From assembly GCA_002425225.1 (NCBI GenBank), contig DILV01000003.1, forward strand, positions 1 through 64,000: a DNA stretch of 64,000 nucleotides, given 5' to 3'. A program made the position numbers and the translations under genes. Positions 10,488-19,500 of this stretch are shown here, one piece after another. Each line of letters starts with the position of its first letter. Position 1 is the first letter of the stretch. The notes beneath the pieces are model-generated. The model was not told the DNA's origin. It searched no databases and worked only from the letters and a program-made list of their open reading frames with translations. This DNA is from Thiothrix sp. UBA5583 (lineage in GTDB: Bacteria > Pseudomonadota > Gammaproteobacteria > Thiotrichales > Thiotrichaceae).

Positions 10488-10530
10488 ATCATGTCTTGGT
10501 TTGGCTTGCGGCAGAAATGATCCAGATCAA
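10488..10530 (-). promoter_or_regulatory. FNR/Anr-type box and -10 element of usp
   Basis: ATGAT-CCAG-ATCAA (10517-10530) matches TTGAT-N4-ATCAA at nine of ten positions. A minus-strand -10 candidate CATGAT (10493-10488) places the start near 10481, so the box centre sits close to -41.5, the usual position for FNR-type activation. The divergent dsbD gene could also be affected. Confidence 0.5.
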
Positions 10531-10626
10531 CAGTTTGTTGAATGATGCCAGCTTTCCGGTGTAAATGGATGTTGTGTGGCGACTCCGTTACACTGGGAGG
10601 GCTATCAGAGAGAGGAGGGAACAAAC

Positions 10627-12546
10627 GTGGGCATTCGTCCAAAACTATTGAATTATCTGCGTTATACGTTATTAGTCTGCTGTTGCTGGCTGGTAGGGGG
10701 CAACGTTGTCATGGCAGAACCTGCTGGGCTGGCTGCTATCCAGGCTGTCGCCAAAGGCACGGATGACAGCTTCGATTTCGGGGAAGATGGCAGTCTGTCA
10801 AGCGAGGAAGCCTTTGCGCTGGGGCAACCCGTACTGGATGAAGATACCTTGCGTATCCAGTGGGTGGTTGCGCCTGAGCATTACCTGTACAAGGACAAAT
10901 TCTTGTTCAAGGTGCATGAGGCCAAAGGCCTGACGGTTGGGGAACCGCAATTGCCCAGTGGCAAGGTCAAGCAGGATGAGTTTTTCGGCACGATCGAAGC
11001 CCTCTACGACCTCGCAGAAATCCGTCTGCCAGTGCAACGCACCGAATCCGGCAAGGCAGGCAGCTTTGTGCTGGAGCTGGGTTGGCAAGGGTGTGCGGAA
11101 AATGTGTTGTGTTACCCGGCAGAGCTGAAAGCCTTCAAGGTCAGTCTGGCTGCCCCCAAAGCGGGGGAACAGACGGGCAGTGTGAGCTGGGAAGAAACCA
11201 CCCCACCGATCCCCGTGGCTTCGGCTGTGCAGGCAGGAGACACTTTTGTTTCCGAACAGGATCAGGTAGCAGCAACACTTGCTAGTGGCAACACCTTGCT
11301 GACCTTGCTGGGTTTCCTCGGCTTTGGGTTGTTGCTGGCGTTTACCCCGTGCGTCTTTCCGATGATCCCGATTTTGTCCGGTATCATTGTCGGGCAGAAA
11401 GATCTGACACCCCGCAAGGCGTTTTTCCTGTCGCTGGCTTATGTACTGGCCATGGCGTTGACCTATACCGTGGCGGGGGTGCTGGCAGGGATGTTTGGGC
11501 AAAACTTGCAAGCCATGTTCCAGAACCCATGGATATTGGGGGTATTCAGTGCCATCTTCGTGCTGTTAGCTTTGTCGATGTTTGGTTTTTATGATTTGCA
11601 GATGCCATCTTCCATCCAGACACGCCTGAACAATGTCAGTAACCGGCAGGAAGGTGGCAGTCTGATTGGGGTCGGTATCATGGGCGCATTGTCCGCCCTG
11701 ATTGTTGGCCCCTGTGTGGCAGCACCCCTGGCAGGAGCACTGATCTATATCGGGCAAACCGGTGATGCATTGCTGGGTGGTATGGCATTGTTTGCCCTCA
11801 GTATCGGCATGGGCATTCCCCTGTTGCTGGTGGGAACCTCGGCCGGAAAATGGTTGCCACGGGCAGGCATGTGGATGGATGCGATCAAGGGCGTGTTTGG
11901 CGTTATGCTGCTGGCGGTTGCCATCTGGATGCTGGAACGGATTTTGCCTGAATCAGTGGCATTGTTACTGTGGGCGGCATTGTTCGTGATTTCAGCGATG
12001 TTCCTCGGTGCACTGACGCACCTGCCGGAAGACAGCAGTGGCTGGCGCAAATTCTGGAAAGGAACCGGCATATTGCTGCTGTTGTACGGCAGTTTGCTGA
12101 TGGTGGGCAGTGCAACCGGCAGTGGCGGCTTGTGGCAGCCCTTGAAAGGCTTGTCGCTGGGGCAGGGTGGTGGTGCAGCGGAAGCAGCCTTGCCTTTCCA
12201 GACTGTGAAAAGCCTGGAGGAATTGCAACAGTCGGTCAAGGATGCCAAAGGCCAGCCCGTCATGGTTGATTTCTATGCTGACTGGTGTGTGACCTGCAAG
12301 GAGATGGAAAAGTACACTTTCCCTGACCCTGCGGTACAGGCGCAGTTGCGCAATGTGATTTTGCTGAAGGCCGATGTTACCGAAAACTCGGCGCAAGCCA
12401 AGGCATTACTGGCGCATTTCAAGATTCCGGGGCCGCCTGCCATCCTGTTTTTCAACAAGGATGGCACGGAGTTGCGTCAGTTCCGGCAAGTCGGTTTCAT
12501 GCCTGCTGCCGCGTTTGCTGCGCACGTCAGCAAGGCTTTGCAATAA
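10627..12546 (+). CDS. dsbD: Thiol:disulfide interchange protein DsbD
   Basis: Inner-membrane protein that carries electrons from cytoplasmic thioredoxin to periplasmic DsbC, DsbG and similar proteins. The 639 residues show a signal peptide (LLVCCCWLVGG region), the periplasmic alpha domain with the redox pair in GCAENVLCYP, eight membrane helices with cysteines in FTPCVFP and GPCVAAP, and a C-terminal thioredoxin domain with WCVTCKEM. The start is GTG 10627, with AGGAGG at 10613-10618; an in-frame ATG at 10576 lies before that site and would spoil the signal peptide. It converges with a tandem thioredoxin gene three bases away, a likely partner. Confidence 0.95.
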   Translation: MGIRPKLLNYLRYTLLVCCCWLVGGNVVMAEPAGLAAIQAVAKGTDDSFDFGEDGSLSSEEAFALGQPVLDEDTLRIQWVVAPEHYLYKDKFLFKVHEAKGLTVGEPQLPSGKVKQDEFFGTIEALYDLAEIRLPVQRTESGKAGSFVLELGWQGCAENVLCYPAELKAFKVSLAAPKAGEQTGSVSWEETTPPIPVASAVQAGDTFVSEQDQVAATLASGNTLLTLLGFLGFGLLLAFTPCVFPMIPILSGIIVGQKDLTPRKAFFLSLAYVLAMALTYTVAGVLAGMFGQNLQAMFQNPWILGVFSAIFVLLALSMFGFYDLQMPSSIQTRLNNVSNRQEGGSLIGVGIMGALSALIVGPCVAAPLAGALIYIGQTGDALLGGMALFALSIGMGIPLLLVGTSAGKWLPRAGMWMDAIKGVFGVMLLAVAIWMLERILPESVALLLWAALFVISAMFLGALTHLPEDSSGWRKFWKGTGILLLLYGSLLMVGSATGSGGLWQPLKGLSLGQGGGAAEAALPFQTVKSLEELQQSVKDAKGQPVMVDFYADWCVTCKEMEKYTFPDPAVQAQLRNVILLKADVTENSAQAKALLAHFKIPGPPAILFFNKDGTELRQFRQVGFMPAAAFAAHVSKALQ

Positions 12547-12549
12547 GGT

Positions 12550-13602
12550 TTATTCCATCAGCTCGACCGGGATGCCATGCCCGGTCAGCACTTCCCGGCG
12601 GTGTTGCAGGTAACGCTGGAATTCTGGCTGCCATTGGTAAGCACCCGAAATGACATAATCCATCGCGCCGTGAATATGGAATGCCTTGAAATAGGCTTCG
12701 GCGCGGAACACTTCCTTGCCATCAGCCGCAAAGAACAACAGGCTGGGGCTGTACTTGAGGTCTAGCGTTTTGGCCCATTCCGCCAACTTCATATCCTTGC
12801 CATCCGGGGTCTGGATACTGGTGTCTGCATCCGGGTTGGCGATGGCTACATCAAGGTTACTGAGGCTAAAAGCCAGTTCCTTGCGCTTGAGGATGTCATT
12901 GAACAGCTCATCGCAAGTATCGCAATCCTGCTGGGCGAAAATTACCATCAGCGGGCGTTTGCTGTCCTTGCGGGCTTCCTGCAAACGTAACGGGGCAGGC
13001 AGGCTGCCGGGCAAGGTGTAAGTTTTGTCGCTGGTTTTGACCTTGCCTTCCGCTTTGAGTTTGGCGTAGTAGTCCTTGAAGCTGCCTTGCTGGTCATGTT
13101 TGCCGGACACAAAATCCAGTGCCAGATCAAACTTGTCGGGGGCGTAATAGCCATTTACCCTCAGTACCACTTTGCCGCCTTCATCCAGGAACAGTAAGGT
13201 AGGGGTGTATTGCACCTTGAGGTCAGCCGAAAAAGCTTTTTCTGTCACCTGTTTACCGTCAAGATTGGTCACTTCTCTGTCGCCCCACATGTTGATGGCA
13301 ACCACATCGAAATGCTTTTGGGTCTTGTCAGCAATTTCCTGTTTCTCGAAATTGTCTTTCAACAGTTTGGCACAGTAGGGGCAGCCATCCTGATAGAAAT
13401 ACAATACCACCCGCTTGTTAGCAGTAGTGGCTTCCTTGATGTCGTCACGGATGTCGAGAAACGACTCCTTGAACCATTTGGGTTGTTCGTGATGGCCGGG
13501 GTTGACCAGCCCTGCATCCAGAGCAGCGGGCTGGGATGCAGGTTGCGCAGCATGACCCCAACCACTTGCTAGCAGCAACACCAGTGGCAGCATGTATTTC
13601 AT
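12550..13602 (-). CDS. Periplasmic tandem thioredoxin-fold protein, SoxW-like
   Basis: Exported protein of 350 residues. A signal peptide ends near residue 18 (GWGHA). Two thioredoxin-like domains follow: the first has C74-PY-C77 and a cis-proline in YTPT (P134); the second has C227-DT-C230 and YSPS (P286). SoxW-type proteins keep sulfur-oxidising or cytochrome-maturing partners reduced; two redox domains in one chain is less usual. It faces dsbD tail to tail with only three bases between stops, so DsbD is a plausible electron donor. NnrS lies upstream on the same strand. The exact substrate is unknown. Confidence 0.8.
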   Translation of the reverse strand: MKYMLPLVLLLASGWGHAAQPASQPAALDAGLVNPGHHEQPKWFKESFLDIRDDIKEATTANKRVVLYFYQDGCPYCAKLLKDNFEKQEIADKTQKHFDVVAINMWGDREVTNLDGKQVTEKAFSADLKVQYTPTLLFLDEGGKVVLRVNGYYAPDKFDLALDFVSGKHDQQGSFKDYYAKLKAEGKVKTSDKTYTLPGSLPAPLRLQEARKDSKRPLMVIFAQQDCDTCDELFNDILKRKELAFSLSNLDVAIANPDADTSIQTPDGKDMKLAEWAKTLDLKYSPSLLFFAADGKEVFRAEAYFKAFHIHGAMDYVISGAYQWQPEFQRYLQHRREVLTGHGIPVELME

Positions 13603-13626
13603 GAAAATTCTCCTCTCTCCTGTTGT

Positions 13627-14832
13627 TTAACCGTAGCGACCATCAACACGCGGTTTGATCAGCATGGGTAAATATTGCCATAAAAACAGGGAGAAAGCGG
13701 TAATCCATAGCAATTGTGCCGTCAAAATCCATTCCCCGTAAAATTCGGGAACCAGCCAGATGTTGAGGACACGGATGAAGGCGGCACTGAACAGCAACAG
13801 GAATACCACGATCAGGATTTGGGGTGGGTCGAACACATTCCGCCCGGTATGCCCCAGTATTACCCGCGCCATCATGCCCACGGTCATCATGCCGATACCG
13901 CCAACCGCAAACGCATGTACCCCAATCCAGGGGGAAATGCTAAATGCTGTTGCCAGAAACTTGAACAGGAAACCAGCCACCAGCCAGCCATAGGCCATGT
14001 ACAACACCCACAACAGCGGCTTTTCCCAAATATTGGGGTGATACCAGCCCATCATGCGAAAGGCGTGGAAAGGCATCTGTGCCAGTGCCAGCAATGCAGC
14101 CAGGAACGCAGCGGTGGTGTTGCCGGTTGCCAGCGCCACCAGGTCGGCAAGCACAAACACCACAAACAGGATCAGGCTGAAACGGTCAATCCACACATCA
14201 TTCTTGGCTTCAAACGGGCAGCCCACCCCGCGCTCGATGAAAAAGGGAATAACTCGCCGCCCCATCGTGAAAATCAGTGCAAGGATGATGTAAAAACCCG
14301 CATACAGCCCAACCTGTACACCCGCAGGCCAATAACCGGATAAACCCAGATAGAACACCAGATTGGCGGGTATCAGGAGTGCTATCTTGCCCACCAGTGC
14401 CATTTGTTTCCATTGCTTGCTCTTTATGACCGGGCGGGCAATTTCATAAGTTAGCCACAGCAGGAACAGGGTATCCACCAACGCTGCTAGCGGCAGTATC
14501 CCGCTGAATGGCGATACCCGAGCAAGCAGCCATACCAGTGCCAGAATCAGCAAGGGTTGACGGTGGATGGTCTGAATGTTGGTCCAGTTTTTGACTGCTG
14601 TCAGCAGGAAACCAGCCGCAACTGCCACGGCGTAGCCGAATACCATTTCATGCGCGTGCCATACATTTGCCGGGTAACTGACAGGTAGCAATGCCCAGGC
14701 GAAATTATAGATTCCCAGCCACAAGACCATACCAATAACGGCAAATATTGCGGATAAAAGGAAAAAGGGGCGGAACCCCAAGTGGGAAAGGGCATACTTG
14801 CCAGTGTAAGGCTGTTCAATGGTTAGCATCAT
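13627..14832 (-). CDS. NnrS family membrane protein
   Basis: Inner-membrane protein of 401 residues with about twelve hydrophobic helices. The N-terminal ALSHLGFRPFFLLS and internal WHAHEMVFGYA are hallmarks of the NnrS family, whose members bind haem and copper and protect cells from nitric oxide and iron-nitrosyl stress in denitrifiers. Histidines in the WHAHE and later MMARVILGHTGR segments are candidate ligands. It lies 24 bases upstream of the tandem thioredoxin gene on the same strand, so the two may be cotranscribed. ATG 14832 or 14829 could be the start. Confidence 0.9.
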   Translation of the reverse strand: MMLTIEQPYTGKYALSHLGFRPFFLLSAIFAVIGMVLWLGIYNFAWALLPVSYPANVWHAHEMVFGYAVAVAAGFLLTAVKNWTNIQTIHRQPLLILALVWLLARVSPFSGILPLAALVDTLFLLWLTYEIARPVIKSKQWKQMALVGKIALLIPANLVFYLGLSGYWPAGVQVGLYAGFYIILALIFTMGRRVIPFFIERGVGCPFEAKNDVWIDRFSLILFVVFVLADLVALATGNTTAAFLAALLALAQMPFHAFRMMGWYHPNIWEKPLLWVLYMAYGWLVAGFLFKFLATAFSISPWIGVHAFAVGGIGMMTVGMMARVILGHTGRNVFDPPQILIVVFLLLFSAAFIRVLNIWLVPEFYGEWILTAQLLWITAFSLFLWQYLPMLIKPRVDGRYG

Positions 14833-15005
14833 GATGACATCCGTGTTGATAAATCAGATTTGGGACTCAGGCGGTGATTTTACGCTGCATTACAAGAAAA
14901 ACGATAGCATGAATGCTGTTATAAGCCGTTTGCGTTCCAAGGCTTCAAGCAACGTTGGAAGACTGCTAGTATCGCAGTCCGACAGACAGCAACGTGCGGA
15001 ACATG

Positions 15006-15398
15006 ATGAGTAATCCTTGCCCCTGCGGCTCAAACCTTGCCTATAACCAGTGCTGCCGACCTTACCATGACGGCAAGGCAGCACCGACTGCCGCAGCACT
15101 GATGCGTTCGCGTTACAGTGCTTATACCTTGCGCAACGGTGCTTATCTACACCGCACGTGGCACGGCAGCACCCGCCCGAACAAAAAAAGCCTGTTGCAG
15201 CTTCCACCAACCGAATGGCTGGGTCTGGAGATTGTACGCACCGAAGCCGGTGGCACGCAGGACGAACGTGGTATGGTCGAATTCATCGCCCGTTATCAGG
15301 AGGGTGAGCAGACAGATGCCTTGCATGAATCCAGCCGGTTTGTGAAAGAAGCAGGACGCTGGTATTACGTGGATGGCGACTATGAGCGCAGCCAGTAA
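15006..15398 (+). CDS. YchJ family protein with SEC-C motif
   Basis: Small cytoplasmic protein of 130 residues. The N-terminal CPCGSNLAYNQCC is a SEC-C-type zinc motif, and MRSRYSAYTLRNGAYLHRTW is the conserved YchJ core with an NTF2-like fold; the end GRWYYVDGDYE also fits. Its role is unknown; the family is annotated UPF0225. ATG 15003 directly precedes 15006 and either could be used, with CGGA at 14997-15000 as the only ribosome site. Its end overlaps the convergent TSUP gene by 19 bases. Confidence 0.88.
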   Translation: MSNPCPCGSNLAYNQCCRPYHDGKAAPTAAALMRSRYSAYTLRNGAYLHRTWHGSTRPNKKSLLQLPPTEWLGLEIVRTEAGGTQDERGMVEFIARYQEGEQTDALHESSRFVKEAGRWYYVDGDYERSQ

Positions 15399-16162
15399 GC
15401 CACAGCAATCACTATCCCAATAGAAACCACCAGCCAGCGCAAGGTGGTAGGGTTGATTTTTCCCGCCAGTTTGCCGCCCAACATCCCGCCGAGTAGCGCA
15501 CCAACAGCCATGATGGCAGCGACCGACCAGACGACCTTGCCGGAAAACAGGAAAAATACGGCTGCTGCTATATTCACACAAAAAGCTACTGCTTGTTTGA
15601 GCGCATTCAGACGGGTCAGGGAGTCATCCATAATCAGTGCCAATGCTGCCAGTACAATCACGCTCAAGCCAGCACCGAAATAACCACCGTAGATGGCAGC
15701 TAGCAGGATCAGGGGTATAATCCAGAAGATCGGAATACCTTGTGCTTCATGTTGTTGCAAGCGTTTATTCAACCAGTTTCGTACCGGATTCTGCACTGCT
15801 AGCAGCACGGCAGCCAGCAGGATCAGGAAAGGAACCAGTGACTGAAAAACCTTTTCTTCGGTGTTGAGCAGCAGTATTCCGCCCAAAATGCCGCCTGCAA
15901 CCGCAGCAGGCACGACCAGCCACAAGCGCTGGGTCTGGGTGCGAATCTCAGAAAACTGGGCAAGGGTCGCACCGAAATAACCAGGGCACAGGGCAACGGT
16001 ACTGGTGACATTGGCCATGACCGGCGGGATGCCGATTGCCACCAAGGTTGGAAAAGTGATCAATGTGCCACCACCTGCCAGGGCATTGATACCGCCCGCT
16101 GCCAGCGCAGCCAATACTGCCAGCAGATACTCAATCCAGCCTAGTTCCAGCCCGCTCAGCAT
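15380..16162 (-). CDS. TSUP (TauE/SafE) family membrane protein
   Basis: Inner-membrane protein of 260 residues with about eight helices. The N-terminal GGGTLITFPTLVAIGIPPV and the internal GGYFGAGLSVI repeat are TSUP features; members export or import sulfite, sulfoacetate or other small anions, which would suit a sulfur oxidiser. The substrate cannot be read from sequence. ATG 16162 was chosen because GAGGA lies eight bases before it; a TTG two codons earlier is the alternative. It ends inside ychJ on the opposite strand. Confidence 0.88.
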   Translation of the reverse strand: MLSGLELGWIEYLLAVLAALAAGGINALAGGGTLITFPTLVAIGIPPVMANVTSTVALCPGYFGATLAQFSEIRTQTQRLWLVVPAAVAGGILGGILLLNTEEKVFQSLVPFLILLAAVLLAVQNPVRNWLNKRLQQHEAQGIPIFWIIPLILLAAIYGGYFGAGLSVIVLAALALIMDDSLTRLNALKQAVAFCVNIAAAVFFLFSGKVVWSVAAIMAVGALLGGMLGGKLAGKINPTTLRWLVVSIGIVIAVAYWLRS

Positions 16163-16192
16163 CAGCAATATCCTCGTTACAGGGAAAAGTGG

Positions 16193-16951
16193 CTAGTGTG
16201 GCAGGTCGCGGGCGTATTCGACAAGGGCTGTTTCAATACGGTGAAAGGCTTCAGGCTTTTGGGCAGAGCCGGGGAAACTCTGATAAATTAGGTGTTTTTC
16301 CTTGCCATCCACACGGGCTTCCACATGCTGGGCGTAATAGCGTTGCCCGGCTTTGGCTCCCCCGATCTTGTCAGCTTTGATACCAAAAATGCCGCTTTCG
16401 TTGGCGACGGCATAAAGGTTGTCGAGGTCTTCCTTAGGCAGTGCCATGCTAATGGTTTTGAGGTCGCTTTCCCTCCAGCAAGGGCTACTTTGTACCCATT
16501 TGGCACAGCGGTTATTGCTATCTGCGAAGTAGGTGTAGCTGAGGATGCCGTTTTCTAGGGTTATTTCTGAGTAAAAACTTTCTCCGGTGGCAAGAAAACG
16601 CAGGTAGAGTTTGCGGTCAGGTGTGGTTTGCCGGGTAAACGAAGGCACGCTGGGTTTGGCAGGTTTTGCGGGGGGGGATAAGGTGTCAAGTTCAACAGGT
16701 TTGAGGGATTGAGTAATGTTTTCGGCAGGTTTGGCTGGTACAGGCAGTGATGGCTGGATTTCCTGCGGAATGATGACAGTTTCATCATTACCAGTAGGGG
16801 TATCGGCAGCAGCTTTGCTGGGGTTGGTGGTCTGGTTCATGGGGGCAGGCTCCGGTGGTGGCACTGCCGGTGGTTCGGGTGATGAGTCACACGCAGATAA
16901 CCCTGCCAGCAGGCACACCAGACAGATCAAATGGATGAGGGATGCTTTCAT
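16193..16951 (-). CDS. Predicted proline-rich lipoprotein of unknown function
   Basis: The 252-residue product has a lipoprotein signal with lipobox LSAC (C21). A low-complexity linker rich in Pro, Ala and Thr (about 25-110) leads to a folded domain (about 112-250) with the segments RKLYLRFLATGESFYSEI and LIYQSFPGSAQKPEAFHRIE. I do not recognise the domain. It sits between suhB and the TSUP gene on the minus strand, 62 bases after suhB, so they may share a transcript. The linker suggests a domain held away from the membrane. Confidence 0.7.
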   Translation of the reverse strand: MKASLIHLICLVCLLAGLSACDSSPEPPAVPPPEPAPMNQTTNPSKAAADTPTGNDETVIIPQEIQPSLPVPAKPAENITQSLKPVELDTLSPPAKPAKPSVPSFTRQTTPDRKLYLRFLATGESFYSEITLENGILSYTYFADSNNRCAKWVQSSPCWRESDLKTISMALPKEDLDNLYAVANESGIFGIKADKIGGAKAGQRYYAQHVEARVDGKEKHLIYQSFPGSAQKPEAFHRIETALVEYARDLPH

Positions 16952-17013
16952 CCCCTGAATTTAGTCCATCTGCCCGCACTTTACCGGGGCAGGCATGACG
17001 GATGGGCAGGCAA

Positions 17014-17805
17014 TCAGGCTTTCTGCATGACCGGATGCAGGCGCTTGATCATTTCCTTGAAAACTTTGGGATTGGCAGCAACGACATCGCCGGTAATCAT
17101 GTGGTTATTATTGCCGTGCATGTCGCTGATCAGTCCACCCGCTTCCTGCACCAGCAGTACACCGGCAGCCATGTCCCATTCGTTGAGGCCAAATTCCCAG
17201 AAACCGTCAAAGCGCCCGCAGGCCACGTAAGCCAGATCCAGTGCCGCAGAACCAGGGCGGCGTACCCCGGCGGTATCAGGCAGCAGGGCTTTCATGGTTT
17301 GCAGGTAGAGGTCAAGGTTCTGATTGGCACGGAAGGGGACGCCTGTACCCAGCAGGGCATTGTGCATGGTGGTGCGTTCGGAGACGCGGATACGTCGTCC
17401 ATTCAGGGTTGCGCCTTCACCACGAGCAGCGCCAAAGGTTTCATCGCGCAGCGGGTCGTAAACCACGCCAACTGCCAGACGGCCTTTGTGCTTGAGGGCA
17501 ATGGAGACTGAATATTGGGGAATGCCGTACAGGAAATTAGTGGTGCCATCCAGCGGGTCAATGACCCACTCGTAGTCACTGTTGCTGCCGGTTTTGCCGC
17601 TTTCTTCACCGAGAAAGGCGTGATCCGGGTAAGCACGTTGCAATGCCCGCACGATGATGTATTCGGCCTGCTTGTCAACTTCGCTGACAAAATCGTTGTG
17701 ATCCTTGTTCTGGACATCCAGCTTGTGCACTTTGTTCGAGTAGTGGCGGATAGCCTCACCTGCCTGGCGGGCAGCGTCAGTGGCTTTTCTGAGCATAGGA
17801 TGCAT
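17014..17805 (-). CDS. suhB: Inositol-1-monophosphatase family protein SuhB
   Basis: Mg-dependent phosphatase of 263 residues; in E. coli SuhB also joins the rRNA antitermination complex. Metal-binding motifs are visible in order: GEESG, the WVIDPLDGTTNFLYG signature and WDMAAGVLLVQEAGG near the C-terminus. Length matches E. coli (267). ATG 17805 follows a GGAG-like site. A 243-base divergent gap separates it from the next plus-strand gene. Confidence 0.95.
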   Translation of the reverse strand: MHPMLRKATDAARQAGEAIRHYSNKVHKLDVQNKDHNDFVSEVDKQAEYIIVRALQRAYPDHAFLGEESGKTGSNSDYEWVIDPLDGTTNFLYGIPQYSVSIALKHKGRLAVGVVYDPLRDETFGAARGEGATLNGRRIRVSERTTMHNALLGTGVPFRANQNLDLYLQTMKALLPDTAGVRRPGSAALDLAYVACGRFDGFWEFGLNEWDMAAGVLLVQEAGGLISDMHGNNNHMITGDVVAANPKVFKEMIKRLHPVMQKA

Positions 17806-18048
17806 GTGTAAGGAACTCCGTTTCGGGTCTGGCTACGGGGGCGCTAGGATAGCATATTCGCCGCAGGCATGAGAAAGGAAAATGTGCAGATTCCAGCATT
17901 TTACAAAAAATGCAAAAAGTTCCAGCAAAAAAAGTTATTAGCAGGACAAATAGAATCTAGTGGCAATTTAATGTATTTCCGCTAGATTTAGTAGGCATAA
18001 GGAAGGGTTAGTTAAATTAACAGGAAACGGGGGCAAGGAGATGCCGCT

Positions 18049-18396
18049 ATGCGATTTAAGAGATTGCGCTTTTTTAGTGCTGCCATGATGGCTACTGTTG
18101 TGTTGATTGGTTCTGTATCCGTAGTTAATGCGGCGATTGCAGAGGAGCCGCGTGCAAATGTGACTCTGGTAGCCACCATTAACAACGGACCTGCCATGCG
18201 CCCTGTACGTTGGACGCTTTATCGTTTGGAAAATAACAGCCCGGTGTGGGTCGATTCATTTCGTCGACACTCTGCCACCATTCCGCTCAAACCTGGGCGT
18301 TATCGTGCAGAAGCCAATTTGAATAACGTTAACCGTTCACGGGTGTTTGATGTCAGTACCCGCTCCAACAGTAGTGTTGTGGTGGCGATGGACTGA
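18049..18396 (+). CDS. Small exported protein of unknown function
   Basis: A 115-residue product with a signal peptide (RLRFFSAAMMATVVLIGSVS, cleavage near VNA-AIA) and a compact beta-rich domain of about 85 residues. The segments PVRWTLYRLENN and LKPGRYRAEANLNNVN resemble the small carbohydrate-regulatory-like folds found as extra modules in VWA proteins, but this is weak. It stands alone between divergent suhB and a convergent DUF1841 gene and has its own terminator. The ribosome site AAGGAG lies at about 18035-18040. Confidence 0.7.
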   Translation: MRFKRLRFFSAAMMATVVLIGSVSVVNAAIAEEPRANVTLVATINNGPAMRPVRWTLYRLENNSPVWVDSFRRHSATIPLKPGRYRAEANLNNVNRSRVFDVSTRSNSSVVVAMD

Positions 18397-18417
18397 TTCA
18401 GTGTCTGCAAGGAATAG

Positions 18418-18445
18418 AGGGCGGCCTTGAGTGCCGCCCTTTTTA
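18418..18445 (+). terminator. Terminator of the 18049 gene
   Basis: AGGGCGGC (18418-18425) pairs with GCCGCCCT (18433-18440), with a seven-base loop and a T tract. It lies 21 bases past the stop codon and touches the end of the convergent gene. Confidence 0.85.
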
Positions 18446-18868
18446 TGAGAACAACGCTTGTAAACATTGCAGGTATTGTTTTTCGTCTGGCATGGTCTGG
18501 TTGCGTTGCGCCAGCCAGATGCTTTCTGCCAGGCAATCCATCATGCGATGTTCCGCTTCGAGTATGCCATGACGGCTAGCAAGTTGCTGGTGGATAGCAC
18601 TGATGCCTAGCGGACGGTTGGTGGCAACCTGTTCACGGATACCCAGATGCAGCCCCATGTGCAGGAAGGGGTTGGTGTTGCCATTCTCAGGCAGATAGTC
18701 GCGTTGTAGGGCTTTGTCAGCCTGCTCCAGCAAGGTGTGGTATTCCGGGTGTTCGGCAATCACTTGCGCGACACTTTGTTCCAGTGCATCCATCGGCAAT
18801 TTCTGGCGGAATTTATGCCAGCATTGCAGGTAATAGCGACGCATCGAATCACGGTCATTGCCAAACAT
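18443..18868 (-). CDS. DUF1841 family protein
   Basis: A 141-residue cytoplasmic protein. The N-terminal [20 protein letters not shown], the HPEYHTLLEQAD segment and NPFLHMGLHLGIREQV match the DUF1841 family, of unknown function. Its ATG shares one base with the nth stop codon (TGATG), so it is translationally coupled as the last gene of the rsx-nth operon. A link to redox or repair is only suggested by position. Confidence 0.88.
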   Translation of the reverse strand: MFGNDRDSMRRYYLQCWHKFRQKLPMDALEQSVAQVIAEHPEYHTLLEQADKALQRDYLPENGNTNPFLHMGLHLGIREQVATNRPLGISAIHQQLASRHGILEAEHRMMDCLAESIWLAQRNQTMPDEKQYLQCLQALFS

Positions 18869-19500
18869 CAGGCAGTTTTCTCCTTGAAATCACACAGGTC
18901 GGCAATAATACACTGCCCGCATTTGGGGTTGCGTGCCACACAGGTATAACGCCCGTGCAGGATCAGCCAGTGGTGCGCATCCAGCAAATAGGCTTTGGGG
19001 ATGTGTTTGAGCAAGCCTTTTTCGACTTCCAGCACGTTTTTGCCGGGGGCAATGCCGGTGCGGTTGGCGACGCGGAAAATGTGCGTATCCACCGCCATGG
19101 TCGGTTGGCGGAAAGCAGTGTTGAGGATCACGTTCGCCGTCTTGCGCCCCACGCCCGGTAAGGCTTCCAGGGCTGCACGGTCGTCGGGGACTTGCGAGTG
19201 GTGCTTTTCCACCAGCATCCGGCAGGTTGCGATAATGTTTTTCGCCTTGCTGTTGAACAGGCCGATGGTCTTGATGTAATCCTTCAGCCCTTCCTCACCC
19301 AGTGCCACAATGGCTTCCGGGGTATTGGCAACCGGAAACAGTCTGGCAGTCGCCTTGTTCACACCCTTGTCGGTGGCTTGTGCTGACAGGATTACCGCAA
19401 TCAGCAGTTCAAACGCGCTGGCGTATGCCAGTTCAGTGGTAGGGTTAGGGTTGGCACCATGCAGGCGGCGGAAGATTTCCTCCCGCTTGGCTTTATTCAT
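18868..19500 (-). CDS. nth: Endonuclease III
   Basis: DNA glycosylase/AP lyase that removes oxidised pyrimidines in base-excision repair. The 210 residues show the helix-hairpin-helix [11 protein letters not shown] with the catalytic lysine, the aspartate in AVDTHIFRV, and the C-terminal 4Fe-4S ligands (C-x6-C-x2-C-x5-C, in [17 protein letters not shown]). Its start overlaps the rsxE stop by ATGA. The rsx-nth linkage is conserved in gammaproteobacteria. Confidence 0.97.
   Translation of the reverse strand: MNKAKREEIFRRLHGANPNPTTELAYASAFELLIAVILSAQATDKGVNKATARLFPVANTPEAIVALGEEGLKDYIKTIGLFNSKAKNIIATCRMLVEKHHSQVPDDRAALEALPGVGRKTANVILNTAFRQPTMAVDTHIFRVANRTGIAPGKNVLEVEKGLLKHIPKAYLLDAHHWLILHGRYTCVARNPKCGQCIIADLCDFKEKTA

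Noticed and set aside
14833..14860. FNR-type box upstream of nnrS (TTGATAAATCAGA)
   Set aside because: The second half-site does not match ATCAA at the required spacing.
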